From Cudoniella acicularis (lineage: Eukaryota > Ascomycota > Leotiomycetes > Helotiales > Helotiaceae): DNA of 42,837 bases. Under the pieces are notes generated by a model. That model did not search any database. It worked only from the letters and a program-made list of their open reading frames with translations, and was not told the origin of the DNA. Of this stretch, positions 42,640-42,837 are shown piece by piece. Position numbers and translations under genes: made by a program. Location: the NCBI GenBank assembly GCA_013054445.1, contig JAAMPI010000337.1, positions 1-42,837 on the forward strand, read 5' to 3'. Within the stretch, counting starts at the first letter, position 1. Each line of letters begins with the position of its first letter.

Positions 42640-42837
42640 ATCTTCTATGTTTTAAAAACTTATTCGCTTATTTTTAATAATTTAACTATAGTTAAAATAT
42701 TATTATTATTATTATTATTAGTCTTTAAAATATATATAATTTTAAAGAATTAATCTCTAAAAATTAATTATATATATTATATTAAAATAGTATTAATAAT
42801 AATCTTTAAAATATATATAGTTTTAAAGAATTAATCT
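42640..42837. repeat. AT-only repeat at window end
   Basis: A (TAT)n tract is followed by two direct copies, about 83 bp apart, of a 38-bp AT-rich unit (CTTTAAAATATATATA..TTTTAAAG..TTAATCT, itself partly palindromic). It runs off the window end. Confidence 0.75.

Overview
This window looks like a chromosomal segment of a filamentous ascomycete (Pezizomycotina). The evidence is short introns (about 50-80 nt) with GT..AG ends and CTAAC/CTAAT-type branch points, a HET-domain gene, SesA, patatin and WD40 parts typical of fungal NLR (STAND) loci, a pogo/Fot-type transposase, and two long blocks carrying the mark of repeat-induced point mutation (RIP: loss of CA/TG, gain of TA, reading frames kept but filled with TAG/TAA).

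Layout. 1-12.4 kb is a RIP-mutated graveyard. It holds recognisable relics of a fatty acyl-CoA reductase, an R-SNARE, an FSH-type serine hydrolase (minus strand), a monocarboxylate-type MFS transporter and a WD40 array. 12.4-20.9 kb is an unmutated island with an intact pogo-like transposase, a small two-helix membrane protein, a three-exon patatin-like phospholipase (minus) and, divergent from it, a long gene. That gene starts with a SesA domain and a GSG-rich stretch ending in an N-x-G-x-Q-x-G amyloid (PP/RHIM-like) motif, and appears to be spliced to a PITH domain, a duplicated helical module, a Gly/Ser linker and an unrecognised C-terminal domain. 20.9-35.5 kb is a second RIP block, partly peppered with N. 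It holds relics of a 2EXR protein, HMG-CoA reductase, an ADIPOR/PAQR receptor, a multi-pass membrane protein and, near its right edge on the minus strand, a DUF3435 (FluG-domain, Starship-captain-like) protein. 35.5-42.8 kb is mostly unmutated: a decayed ORF group, a HET-domain gene broken by one frameshift and one stop, a 2 kb stretch without genes, and an intact five-exon gene for a secreted cysteine-rich repeat protein.

Interpretation. The island resembles a fungal allorecognition or cell-death locus: a lipid-acting effector (patatin) divergent from a SesA protein with a putative amyloid signalling motif. A DUF3435 relic at the edge of the RIP block, pointing inward, together with patatin and NLR-type genes, is the gene mix known for Starship giant transposons. 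That this is a decayed Starship is inference. A 13-bp minisatellite family recurs in at least five spacers, and a 46-bp inverted repeat pair (40/46 identical) flanks the island at 9.2 kb spacing. The most novel-looking item is the SesA-PITH gene.
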